A program made the position numbers and the translations under genes. Shown in pieces: positions 22,871-33,666 of a stretch of 64,000 bases of DNA; positions within the stretch are counted from its first letter, which is position 1; every line of letters begins with the position of its first letter. Source of the stretch: Platycnemis pennipes (Eukaryota > Arthropoda > Insecta > Odonata > Platycnemididae); the NCBI GenBank assembly GCA_933228895.1, contig OW121858.1, positions 33,441,859-33,505,858 of the forward strand. Reading direction: 5' to 3'. Below the pieces are notes generated by a model. It was not told the origin of the DNA, searched no databases, and was given only the letters and a program-made list of their open reading frames with translations.

Positions 22871-23185
22871 TAAAATGAAAATGCTCAACTGTACTTATTG
22901 AAAAGTATTTCGTAGCGGGCCTTTGTTTGTCAGGAGACCATCTGAATTTTGATAACTTCTTGCGTATACATGGGAGCTATTTTACTGTGACTCTCAGCCC
23001 TAAGAATTAAACTCAACAAAAGAATGCAGTTGACATAAAAAGCACTATAAAAAGCAAGGAAACAATATGGGTGACACTAATAATGAAATTAGCTATGATG
23101 ATGACACTGTCTATATAAAAATAAAGAAAATGATGATCTGTTCCCAGTGTATATTTGAGGATATGTTATGTGGTGTCCATTACAG

Positions 23186-23323
23186 GTATATCGGGGCGAT
23201 GGTTTGCCCCGCACCATCTGTGATAAGTGTATGAAGAATGTCTCGGACTTCAAAAACTTCAAGGTGACATGCATCAATTCCAACATAGAGTTACTGAAAC
23301 TTCAGATCAGCTCAGGTCTAGTT
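23186..23323 (+). CDS. ZAD/C2H2 gene D, exon 2 (ZAD C-half)
   Basis: A ccattacag acceptor, 46 phase-0 codons and a gtaagt donor. It carries VYRGDGLPRTICDKCMKNVS with the second ZAD cysteine pair, completing the four-cysteine zinc site with exon 1, and ends LKLQISSGLV. It joins exon 1 after a 453-bp intron and exon 3 after 2.66 kb. ZAD domains mediate homodimerisation of insect zinc-finger factors; that role here is inferred from the family. Confidence 0.85.
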
Positions 23324-23568
23324 GTAAGTAGTTGTTGTCTTTGATGTTGAATACTTATTTACTATTACTTTGTATTCTCTGAAATCTAAAGGCCATTCTA
23401 CAATGGGTATAAGATGTAAGCCATAAGAGCTGTCGTAAGACATAAGGAGCTGTCGTAAGGGAGATGGCCAGAATAGAATATAATTATTGTTGTGGTGGAG
23501 TTCCTCCAAGAAGACCCTGAGGCACTTAGACCTATTGGCCCATTGTGCCAACCACCCTCCTAAGGAAG

Positions 23569-24300
23569 TCACCCATGAAGGCCGATCGCCATTCTAAAGG
23601 CCAATAGGTCCCTGATGGGGATTTCCCTTACCTCCCTGGGTTCCAAAAATGGGGAGCCCAGGTACCTGTTTCGAATCCTCATCACCACAGGGCACTCGCA
23701 TAATATGTGGGATGTGGTTTCATCCCCTTCTTCGCACCATCTGGGTGAATCTACGATTCCTAGGAGGTGCAGGTGCCTCTTCACCTGGTAGTGCCCCGTG
23801 AGGAGTCCCACTACTGTTCGTAATTGACCCCTGTTTAGTGACAGGAGTCTTTTGGCAGGCCCAGGCCTAGGTTCTCCTATGTGTAGTTTGGCCTGTCTAA
23901 GGCCTGGTGCAGCTCGCCAGGTCTCAGAATGTCGGGTTAGCCCCCTTTATTCTAATTTCCGCTATCCCTACCGATGCAGCAATAGGTATTATTGGCTCTG
24001 GACCAATCGGACCTCGGCTGGAACCGGCCCTTGCCAGCTCATCAGCCATCTCATTCCCGGATATGCCTGCATAACCAGGCACCCAGAAAAGTTCCACCCT
24101 GCCGCATCTACCTATGTCATTGAGTACCTCACGACACTCCTGCAGCAGCTGTGATTTGCACCATGGCGATGTCAGTGCTTTTAGAGCTGCCTGACTATCC
24201 GTGCATATGTGTATCGGTCTGTTAAATATCCCGATCTCCTTAATAGCATACGCTCAGGTCAGAAGTGCATATACCTCTGCCTGGAACACTGAACCTTGCT
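23569..24300 (-). pseudogene. RNase H and C-terminal fragment of a non-LTR retrotransposon
   Basis: Minus-strand translation, in more than one frame, gives VELFWVPGYAGISGNEMADE followed by LARAGS, a typical RNase H end, and upstream AEVYAL and ICTDSQAALKAL. The C-terminal zinc-knuckle-like tail is at 23811-23569 (MGLLTGHYQVKRHLHLLGI, then CEEGDETTSHILCECP). Stops and frameshifts break it. It lies antisense in intron 2 of gene D and is a dead R1/I/Jockey-type LINE 3' piece. Confidence 0.7.
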
Positions 24301-24535
24301 TGTAGGCGTATCCCCTGGGTGACTCTTTGCAGAGGCGGGGGGAGTCTCTATTATCCCCACTCCCTGCCCAGGGGCCCCACTAGCAGTCTCGCCAGCAGTT
24401 CTCCCATGAGCAGGAGGGTCCGCTTGACTCCCACCACGTCCCCCCACTCCCTGCCTTTTCTGCTTCCTCCACAAGGGAAGTGAGACTGCAAGAGTCCATT
24501 TCAAGAGTGTGCTTTTCAGCACCCTACATAAGGTT

Positions 24536-25359
24536 TGCAGCGTTTCTCGAAAGAAGAACAGCAGTTCACGAGAAACGCTTGTCCAAAGGACAAATATTCT
24601 TTCCAAGACGGGTGAGCAAGATGAGGTCAGAAATAGAAAAAACCACAAAAGTAAGACAATCTAACTAATCAAACACTGTATTTATACAACAAGGTACAAA
24701 CCAACAAAATTGAAATACTCTTCACCATTTCGGGAAAACTAATAACTTGCACCGAAAGTCCATGGCGCACAAAGGAGAATCGACTAACACTACTCTCCTC
24801 TCACCTCGCCTCGATATCGTCTCTTCGCCGTCTCGACTGGAACAGAGGGCGTGAGAGGGGAGGTATTCACTGGGGTAAGGAGGGGGTGTATTCTGGAAGG
24901 TCAAAGTGCAATGGGGTTTAACGTGGAATATCATTGGTGTAAATTGAGGGGAGGAAAAGGTGGCATGATGTGAAGGGGGCGAGGTGGAAGTTTAGGATTG
25001 GGTGATCCGGGACTCTTTTTTCACTATGGCGGGCGAACACTAAATAACGGCTCGTACAATGGCCTAACTTCTGGTCTTCATCCGCACTTTGGGGGCTATA
25101 TAAGTGGTAGAGCTTCTGGAGAGGGAAAGGAGCGGCTGAAAAGGAGCGGATGAAAGGAGCTGCTGAACGGAGCTGACGAACGAAGCAGACGAAATCGATG
25201 CATTTTGGAATCGTAGGCATTGTTGGCGTCGTTGGCTCCGCCTGTCATTAGCTACGCCTGTCGAGCAAGTCCTGCGGCTAAGTCCGGAGGGTAATTAGTC
25301 CGCCGAGGGGTAATGTCCAACGAGGGGGGGAAGGGGGGGGGGACCAAAAAAATGCCACA
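24536..25359 (-). mobile_element. Solo LTR, minus orientation
   Basis: Read on minus it runs from TGTGGCATT to CGCTGCA, matching the copy at 18152-19010. It is flanked by a perfect 4-bp target duplication, ggtt at 24532-24535 and 25360-25363 on the plus strand. A TATATAAG box is present on minus near 25100. It lies antisense within intron 2 of gene D. A G-run sits just inside its 5' end. Confidence 0.75.
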
Positions 25360-25715
25360 GGTTTTTGGTATTGGTATCCATGTACGGTCCCACTAGTAGT
25401 TAGGGAACTAAAGGGTCCACCCACACAGAGCCCCGAATGCATGGGTAAGGCTAAATAAAACCGAAGGTCACCCAGTATCCGGAGTCTCTCTGTTAGCGAC
25501 TTACCCTCCGCCCCGCAGCTGCAGTCACCCTAGGCACAGAGACGCACCGTGGTGATTGGAGCTGTTTATTGACCACCAGGTCTAGATCCGTCATGTTCAG
25601 CGAAACCAGGGGCACCTCGAGGAGGATGTGGCTCTTCACCACGCATGACGGTCTTGGTGGTCCATAGGCATGTTCTGCCCTTTTCCCACCCTGGAGTTCC
25701 TGACCTCTTAATCCT

Positions 25716-25855
25716 GCAGGGAAAGGAACTGGCTGAATATCTGTTAAATATCAAAGGAAACTACTCTGAATGTGTGAATTTCACATGCCATTGGCTTAGT
25801 ACGCGGTGAGCTCTACTCTCACGTATCAAAGACAAACCTTCGGGTTGAAGCACTG
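25716..25855 (+). mobile_element. SINE 3' body fragment
   Basis: The phrases gaatttcacatgccattggcttagta, gtgagctctactctcac and accttcgggttgaa match the body of the SINE at 4406-4670 without its tRNA-like head. It lies in intron 2 of gene D. The 25370-25715 stretch before it is non-coding and unassigned. Confidence 0.55.
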
Positions 25856-25984
25856 AGTGAGTCCTTTTACTCTACCTATCCGATTTGTCATCAAATCTGC
25901 GGTAAAATATCACGTTAGGTGAAAGATATTATTGATGTTAACATGCTTGGCTGCTCATAAAGTTTCCTGATTTCAATCTTTCAG

Positions 25985-26086
25985 GGCCAGATGAACAGAG
26001 ACCAAGGCAGGAATAAGGAGTTGGTTGGCGGAGAGCATTCACTTTCTCTTAGAGATCCACTATGCCAGGATGACGTGAAAACACAG
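25985..26086 (+). CDS. ZAD/C2H2 gene D, exon 3 (linker, duplicate 1)
   Basis: An aatctttcag acceptor, 34 phase-0 codons and a gtattttga donor. The peptide is polar (NKELVGGEHSLSLRD then PLCQDDVKTQ) with no known fold, a likely flexible linker between the ZAD and the fingers. It is a tandem duplicate of exon 4, 422 bp downstream. Both the exon and at least 120 bp of upstream intron (gaaagatattattgatgtta...) are copied. Confidence 0.8.
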
Positions 26087-26406
26087 GTATTTTGATACTA
26101 GAATAATAATGGTATATTTATTTCTTCTGTAATTTGTTATTTAAGTGTAGGACATGTAATTAGACGAAATGAATGACGTAAGAGTCTTATGCACACCCAC
26201 TTTTTCGTTGGGTTATAAACATCAGTTTTTTTGGCTGATTATAACAAGAGAATGACTTGACCCAAAAGTCAGAAGAATTCAGGTCTTTTAATTTTACTCT
26301 ATCAGATTTGGTATGAAAAACTGGCAAACTATCTTATTATGTGAAAGGTATTATTGATGTTTATACACTTGGTTGCTCATATAGTCTCATAATTTTAATC
26401 TTTCAG

Positions 26407-26508
26407 GTCCAGGTGAACACTGTGCAAGAAAGCAATGAGGAGTTGGTGGAAGCAGGACACTCACTTGCCCTTAGGGATTCCCAATCCCAGGATGATGGGA
26501 GAACAGAG
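26407..26508 (+). CDS. ZAD/C2H2 gene D, exon 4 (linker, duplicate 2)
   Basis: Same acceptor (aatctttcag), same length (34 codons), same phase and same donor (gtattttga) as exon 3. Shared residues include the pattern NEELVEAGHSLALRDSQ versus NKELVGGEHSLSLRDPL, then QDD. Because both exons are phase 0/0, either or both can be included without a frameshift. Confidence 0.8.
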
Positions 26509-26710
26509 GTATTTTGATGCTAGAATGGCAATGTCATATTTATTTATGTCATATGCAATGTCATATTTATTACGATGGCATTCGACTGAACATGGAAGTG
26601 ATTGCTTCGGAAGGAGAGATGAACTTAAGGCAGGTGACCATGACGACCCTCTCAGGAGACACCCTAAACGTCCATAGTGGCAACGGGAGGGGGGAAGTGG
26701 TCAACTGTAA

Positions 26711-27179
26711 AGCCCCATTCACACGGTGCATTTTTCCGTGATGGATTCCTTGCATGGAGCGCTGATGGGTGCCATGCTTGCTGGAAACGCTGACTGCTGT
26801 CCGGCTGCCCTGACAGCTAGCTTGCTTGATTTCCAGGTTTGGTCCGTTGCTATTTTCCTTGCTTGTTTTGCTGAGGGCTATTGTTGCCGGCCAATCATCG
26901 TTCAGCTTTGCATCACGTGATCAAAATTAAGGTTCTGCCTTTGATAGCATTGTATGGTTGACATTTTGTTTTAAAATGAGTGCAAATGGAGTTCGTAATC
27001 GGAACTATCACAGTAAACATCTTCGTGCTGAGGCTCTAAGAAGAGTGAGCAAGGAGGATAGCTCGCTAGGTGTGAACTGACAACCATCAGCGAAGCCAGC
27101 TTAGCGGTTGTCCACTTAGTAGCACGAACAAAATCCAGCAAATATCACTCAAGGAAAAACGCACTGTGTGAACTGGGCA
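26711..27179. mobile_element. MITE with TAA target duplication (Harbinger-like)
   Basis: Left end AGCCCCATTCACACGGTGCA and inverted right end TGCCCAGTTCACACAGTGCG continue into tttttcc on both sides. TAA flanks each side (26708-26710 and 27180-27182). The interior has no transposase. It lies in intron 4 of gene D. Confidence 0.75.
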
Positions 27180-27189
27180 TAATTCTCCC

Positions 27190-28600
27190 CAAGTGACTGA
27201 TGTCACGGGGCATACACGGCATGGTACGGAGGAGGGGGACCCCCGTCGCAATAAATACCAGGAAGAAGTTCAGTAATTTTAATTCACCCTGAAGATGTGA
27301 CCTGGAAAGGACGCGAAAGATTGATCGACTACGCGCCACACGCAGCTGCTCCCAAAAGTGAATAATGCATGAATCAGTGAGGCGGACGACGGATACATAA
27401 AGGTAACTGGGGATGGGGTTACGACGTTCAACCCTCTTATTCCCATTGGCCAAAATGAGCTCCCAGATTAAGTTTCTTCCGTTCTTCTAGCCACTGTTTC
27501 CTATCAGTGAAACAATTCTTGCAATGAAGGAGAGTGATATGTTGAACCTTGATATCATTCTGTCTCTGCCCATATCAGGGATGAGCCTCGACTTCATGAC
27601 CTCAGTCCAAACGTTTCTATGACCAGATGAATTTCTTTTGTCAACACTGTCCCTCACATTTAAGACAATAAGCTGCAGTCCTTGCCTGAACCATGGCCTA
27701 CACATAAAGTGAGACAAGATTCAGTAAAATTTCTTGTGTTAAATATGGGGTTGTTCTCTTAGCCTCTGAAATGCCCAAGCAAGCCATTCTTTGGTGGTGG
27801 TTAAATCTATTCCTTGCGGTTTAGGTTTGAAGATTTTTGCGACATTGATTCTGTGTTCTCTGCATTCCCTTTGGGTTGTCACCAGGTCCATTGGCTTTGG
27901 CTGAAACGGTTTCACTGACATTGAAGTCAGTGTCTTCAGGTGGAACGTGTTGGGACTTGTAAATCTGCCGCCTTAAAAGGGCCTCCTCATCCAAGTGCTG
28001 TTCTCTCATTAGTCGATGGTTGGGGAACTCTCTTTCACACATTATGGAGAAGGTAACCATTGCGTCTGTTGAAGTTTTCCAACATTTTTAGTATCTCAGT
28101 GGCTTCTCTGATGAGGCAAGGATAGTTCTTATACTCCTTTGCTGTTTTTTTGGCATCTTCAAAGAGTATGTTATGTCCAGGCTCGCTCCAAGCATGCTCG
28201 GATATGGCCGACAGCTGGTGCTGCTTATTCTACGTAGACCTTCGATGTTCCTGCATTCTGACTTTCATCGTCTTCATTCATAATTCTTGCCGATGTATGC
28301 TTTCCTACATGAGCAAGTCACTCGATATACTCCTTCGTAAAGGTTCTGTGGGATGTTGTCCTTTGCACTGGGTGGTACATCTGCTGTTTTTGTGACACAT
28401 GTGAATTGGGTTGTGACATCGTGCTTTTTGAGCAACCTGGCAATCTTCTTGGAAGTACCGTACATGATGGGGATCGTGGCGTATGCTTTGGGCTCCATCA
28501 GTTCCTCTTTCTCAGAGGTCCTCTTCAGGGCCATGTCTTTGTTCTGTTACTCAGCAAATCTTCTTGTTCTTTCTATATTTCCTAGTGTCCTGAATCCAGA
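27190..28600 (-). pseudogene. Penelope-like retroelement fragment with GIY-YIG nuclease remnant
   Basis: The minus-strand frame at 28534-28274 reads KAYATIPIMYGTSKKIARLL, VTKTADVPPSAKDNIPQNL, then EGVYRVTCSCRKAYIGK. GVY...AYIG is the GIY-YIG signature found at the C terminus of Penelope-type reverse transcriptases. Further fragments in other frames (EHAWSEPGHNILFEDAKK, REFPNHR) continue to about 27820. A 3'-UTR-like segment around tgaagatgtgacctgg follows near 27290. Multiple frameshifts make it dead. It is antisense in intron 4 of gene D. Confidence 0.65.
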
Positions 28601-28931
28601 ATAAGGACAGGAAATTCATCATCTTCACCACCAGACATGTAGGGGCTGGAACACACGATTGCCCATTTAGTGTTCAACATTGTATAATATGATGCTGGAG
28701 GACAGTGTCCATTCTGATAAAGCAGGTCAGATGGGATTCCTCCCGTAATTGTCCTTCTTCATCATCATAGAGCATGGAAAGTAGCAGCGTTAGCTTTTGT
28801 GTTGTCCTGTTTGAAGTTATGTCTCTTTAGGGAAGCAGCAGAGACCCAAATCCTGCTTCTGAGTCTCTTGTCTCTCTGAGTACAAATGGAGTCATGCCAT
28901 ATGTGGAACTGTATCTAAGCTCACACAGGAG

Positions 28932-29429
28932 TAGAGATTGGCAACTCAGTAAATTACCAACACCCCTGAAAATTACCGTAATAAACGGTAATTTTCAGAA
29001 AAGTTCTTTTTCATAAAATTTCTTCCTCACAAAGAAACCATTGGAATGGGTGATATCATAAATTAAGTAGCTAAAACGATTTTGTTTACATCGTTTACAT
29101 CGTTTCCGTGATTAATTCAGAGTAAAATAACAAATGCATATTGTCTTTGGAATGAAAATTTCTCATAGTGTGACAAAAGAGAGGCAAATTGCATGTTGCT
29201 GCCAACTTCGTTATAATATTTTTAATGAGTTATAATAAACATCGTGATATGTTTGATATAATCGTCGGCATTTATATCTCAATGCTATTTGATTTCGTTT
29301 TGAGTCCTCTGATAAGGATTTGCTGCTCAAAATTTAAAATTGCGGGAAAACTATGGTAATTTTCCAAAATTACCATATTACCACGGTAATTTACCTCAAT
29401 TGAAAATTATGTTAATGTACCCATCTCTG
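28932..29429. mobile_element. hAT-type MITE with 8-bp target duplication, copy 1
   Basis: Flanked by cacaggag at 28924-28931 and 29430-29437, the 8-bp duplication expected of hAT elements. Ends are TAGAGATTGG and, inverted, CAGAGATGGG. Next to each end lie palindromic ggtaatttacc / aaattaccgt words. It is homologous to the inverted copy at 39005-39548. The interior is non-coding. Confidence 0.8.
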
Positions 29430-29637
29430 CACAGGAGCCTCTCCATGAATCCCTCTTAGTGCACTTAATGGCTGCAATCTTGCTGGTCTCAGCCTTAGCT
29501 CTTTCACAGCCTAATTTGCCATTTCCTTGTTTCCTAACTCAACGACCTGTGGAGTATGGTAACAACGAATGTCTGTGTTCTCTAGATTTCAGCTGGCTTT
29601 CCTACAAAGGTCTTCTTGACTTTGTTTCTCATTTCAG

Positions 29638-29722
29638 ATGAGTGATACGAGCAATCATGATGATAACGTGCATCCTTCTGACGATGAGGGAGATGGTGCA
29701 GGAGGTGGAGATGGTGAGAGAG
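29638..29722 (+). CDS. ZAD/C2H2 gene D, exon 5 (acidic linker)
   Basis: A ctcatttcag acceptor, 28 codons plus one base and a ggtaagc donor. The peptide MSDTSNHDDNVHPSDDEGDG is followed by a Gly/Asp-rich tail, an acidic disordered linker. It ends in phase 1, and exon 6 begins with the two bases that complete an Asp codon, so the junction is frame-perfect. The call is made from this phase match and splice sites rather than homology. Confidence 0.7.
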
Positions 29723-30815
29723 GTAAGCATTTGTAGCCAAGAGGGCATGTTGGGGCAATAGGGTCGTTTCCTATTATTTTTTGATTGTCTTGATCGAAAA
29801 TTTATTACCTCTGGGGCACGCATTCTAAGCCATTCGATATTTTAAATGACGTTAAGTATTTTTCCTCAATTAAAAAGTGAAAAAAATCAATGGCGTGAAA
29901 ACGTGACGGCAAACTATTGCATGCCAGTTAATTCTGCATGTGACGTCAAACTATTTCCTCTACCTGCCACCAGTTAGTGCTGAGGATGCTTCTAAGTAGA
30001 CTGTGCACTCTGTGAAAGCTTATGAACAAGTATTAGAGGCATATATATTCTGTTAATTTATAATAATTAACTTTTATGTATTTATTTAACAATACTTATG
30101 CAGTTGATTCATTTAAAATCAGTTAGTATTCCTTTTACAAGCATACCCCGTAGTTCACCCATCGCCGCACGACCTTCACGCCATGCTTCGCCATAGCAGA
30201 AGACACCACGAGCAGGATGTCCTTGAGCTTATAAAATGACTAATAATGCCATGTTTAACGGAGAAGACTTTTACAACTTTGATAGTTTTCGCAGGCTAAT
30301 GCAAATTAATATTCACTAGAGCTGAGGGGCCCTGAAATACAGTGGTAAGTTCAGGAGATGAATTTTCCTATGCCTCTCAAAGTAAACCACATCTACCTGT
30401 TACGTCAGCAAGAAGGCAGCGTACCCCGCCATTTCAGAGCTTTTTCTCACATCAACTCACATCTAAAATCAACATTAAATTCTCTTGTAAACTGGGATTT
30501 TTGAGTCCAAAGTTTTTGGTAAATTAAATACATTTTTGGCAGGGCACGAATTGCAAGTAATGAAGTCTGTTTTCTTTGATGAAGGAAACTACACTATTAC
30601 ACCAATATGCATTTCAGGATGTGGTCAGGCTGTAAGTTGTACTGGCACCCATCCCTGAAGCCCTGGGTTCAACTCATGGTGGCAGAAAATTTTCATTCCT
30701 TGATTGCTCCCCACTTGAGTTCTGTAAAATATAGAAATTATACAAAATATAGTTAATCTGTAAGTATTCAATCACCGAAGGTGTTAAAATAAAATGAAAA
30801 TTGGGAATGTACTCA
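29723..30815. other. Intron 5 of gene D, first part; no gene recognised
   Basis: AT-rich non-coding sequence. A weak pol III B-box-like ggttcaactc at about 30666 hints at a SINE, but no convincing A box or second copy was found. Confidence 0.4.
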
Positions 30816-30819
30816 TCAT

Positions 30820-30935
30820 CATCATCGGCCAAGAATCCTAGGATTGGTTTGACGCAGCCCTCCCCTCGATTCTTCTATCACCCAACCGATTCATATTGAC
30901 GTAGCTCCTCTCTTTTACTTCCTTGCTCTGCACTA
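30820..30935 (-). mobile_element. RTE-type LINE 3' tail, short copy
   Basis: Read on minus, aatccaatcc-like coding tail QTNPRILG precedes a stop and a (GATGAT)n microsatellite. It matches 31258-31345 closely (about 90 bp including agaatcctaggattggtttg on plus). It is a severely 5'-truncated RTE insertion. Confidence 0.6.
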
Positions 30936-31257
30936 AAGCAACTCATTTGGTAAAACTTCCTATTTCTGCACATAGGTGGCGGCACAGGTCCCTCCAATGA
31001 TTAGAGTGGATTAGAGCGTGCTAAAAACATGTTTTTTTCGAGACTGTGGAGAAAAGTTGATCAGCACATTCCAGTGGAAAAACATATAGCCAACTTTTAT
31101 CAATTTCTGCAGCAAAGGGTTAATGCAATTTTCTTCATAATAATTTCCTTAAGTTTTATATCGTCTATTCATTTTTGGTAAAATGTCCAGTGCTCAGTTC
31201 TGCCCCATTTTTATTGCAAAATCAGTTACATGAAGATTTGTCCTTTTTATGAGGGAT

Positions 31258-31735
31258 TCGTCATCATCATCGGTCAAGAATCCTAGGATTGGTTTGACAC
31301 AGCCCTCCACTCGATTCTTCTATCAGCTATAACCTCTTCATATTGACATAGCTCCTCTCTTTTACTTTCTTCACAACTTTCTCCATATTTGTCTCACACA
31401 AGGCCTGCCTTTTCCATTCGCTTTTCCCTCGACGATTGACTACATCAGGCCATCGTGTCTTGGCCTATTAAGTTGTCCCATCTTCTTTTTTAAGGTTTTC
31501 AGCTGGCATCTCTTCTCTCCCACTCTTCTTAACACTTCTTTGTTTGTCACTCGATCGATCAATTTTATCCTCATCATTCTTCGATAGCACCACGTTTCAA
31601 ATGCTTCCAGCCTGGACTTCTCTGCTATTGTCCATGCTTCACTGCCATGTAGTAGAATCCTCCAGATGTATGTTGTAATGAAATGTTTCCTCACTTTCAC
31701 TCTTGTATTTGCTGCTGTATGCAGAATCGGGAATG
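31258..31735 (-). pseudogene. RTE-clade LINE, C-terminal fragment of ORF2
   Basis: The minus frame at 31700-31440 carries TTYIWRILLHGSEAWTIAEK then LEAFETWCYRRMMRIKLIDR and VTNKEVLRRVGE. This is the standard C-terminal region of RTE-type polymerases that follows the reverse transcriptase. The same 3' tail and GATGAT microsatellite as the copy at 30820 end it at about 31258. No catalytic reverse transcriptase core remains. Confidence 0.75.
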
Positions 31736-31944
31736 TACTATAAAGCTTTCATGGCAATGAAATATCTTCACTTTCGCTAAATACTTGGTTTTTATTTTAA
31801 AATGTAGTCGCATAATTTCAATGAAGAACAGGAAAGGTTTAGAATATCTCACAAACAGCTTAATTGAGCTCAACATTTGAAAGTCTGCACACCCTTCCAT
31901 TTCTGCACCTCCTAGTCCGAAGCATATTTAAGTGTGGAGCAGAC

Positions 31945-32479
31945 TAAGGGTGGGTTTATAGAAAAAATTGGATTTAAATTAACATTACCTGTGACTTAGC
32001 ATGAGTTTCGCGAACCCTACCAGCAATGGTGGCATTCATAGAAAAAATTAGCACGAAACCTGTCTTAAGTTACGGAAAAATTAGCATAAGGTTTGGTCCA
32101 ATTTGAATTAGTGTGAAATTAACTCAAGAGCACAGTGTCGTAGTCACTTGTTTCAGTTCCTTTCTTCAGTGTTTTGTTTACATTGATCATTCATCATGGG
32201 AATAAAACATCACGGGATGAAAAGTATTCTGTATCTACTCTCTTTTTCGTCCAGACTGTACGACAGTTTTTCTGCATATATGACAAGATTTCCAGAATCT
32301 CTCCGACAGCAAATACTGCATTATATGCTAAGCGATGAGCATTAGCGATTAGTTCTATAAAATAATGACAAATGGCGTACAGTCCAAACTAATTTTTTCT
32401 ACAAATTTTTAAGTTACGTTAATTTCACATTTCGTGCTTAAGTTATTTTGATGCTTAATTTTTCTATAAACCCACCTTA
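31945..32479. mobile_element. MITE with GGTGGGTTTATAG ends
   Basis: taagggtgggtttatagaaa at the left is inverted at the right as tttctataaacccaccttaa, with complementarity over about 25 bp. The internal catagaaaaaattagcac word repeats part of the end. The flanks suggest a TAA-type target, but alignment of the last bases is ambiguous. It lies in intron 5 of gene D. Confidence 0.7.
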
Positions 32480-33666
32480 ACACCACAGATTATGGACACT
32501 CACTAAGCTCTGGGAGGAGAGTCAAGTCCACAAACACTGTGGATGTTGTGACGGCACAAGCTCCAACTGCATGTGATTGCTCTTCAATGCAGTAATTTCT
32601 CGTGGAACGTGAGAAACTCACATCTAAACAAAGTTCAAATTATAGTCACTCAGTGAATTATTTTTTCTTGCTATAGTTTGTGAATGCATCATCCTATAGT
32701 GACCCCGTTTATCTTTTGTTATTCATGCAAATACATGTATCCCCATTTTCATATTCGGGGAGGAACACAGTAACCGTTACTAACATGTCATCCTTTCATA
32801 TGTAAATGCCTCTAACTCATGTAGCTCCTGGTCCTTTACAGTTGATTTGGATGTGCTGTCGTGAATATCGTGCTGGTTTACTCATAAAACATTTATGCCG
32901 GTCGTATGCCCAAAACTGGATGAAAATATGGAAATGTACTTAGTGTATTTCCATTATAAAATTAAAATTCTTCACATAATATTAAAGGATGTACCTTAAA
33001 TAATGAATGTTGTACCCTATATTGGGAATACATACATTCTAAGGTAACCAATCAAATGGAAGGCCAAAAACAGCTACATGCTCTCCACTACTTCTGTAGC
33101 TTTCTTGCAATTTGGTTAGTTTTACAATGAATATGTTTTGCCAGTGGTACGTAGGAGTTTAATATGGAGAATCGCTTAGTTTGCATATGAGACGCAGACT
33201 CTTGGAGAAGGTGGGAAGATATAATTTAACTTATAAAGTCTTGATGTGGAGGGGGTGAAGAAGGTAAAGCGGACAGATAATATGGAGCAACAAGGTGTAG
33301 AACATAATTAGGGAGGAGATAGTAATGCTCACGGATAAAAGAGTTTTTGGGTGGAATAGGTATTTAGGGAACAATGAAATGCTGAAGGTCATTATAGTGG
33401 TTATAATCCTAAGTAGGTATGTGAGAACTAGAGATAAATTGAAGACGCTAAATTGTTTGTGTGAAAAGAGGTTGGAAATCGGTCGATCTAAAGATTGAAC
33501 TATCAAAGGAAGGATGTGATGGGTGAAAACAGAATGTAGAGAAGGGATACTCCATCAGAACTTGTAACCAGTAGAAAACAACGAGAAAAATCTGTTTATT
33601 GTATTTGGTTTCATTCAGTGTAACTTACGTTAGTTTATTTCACTCTTTCACTTATCTTTTTTCTAG
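32480..33666. other. Intron 5 of gene D, last part; no gene recognised
   Basis: Non-coding AT-rich sequence up to the ttctag acceptor of exon 6. I see no additional exon or repeat boundary. Confidence 0.45.

Noticed and set aside
30650..30690. SINE suggested by a ggttcaactc B box
   Set aside because: No convincing A box, body match or target duplication.
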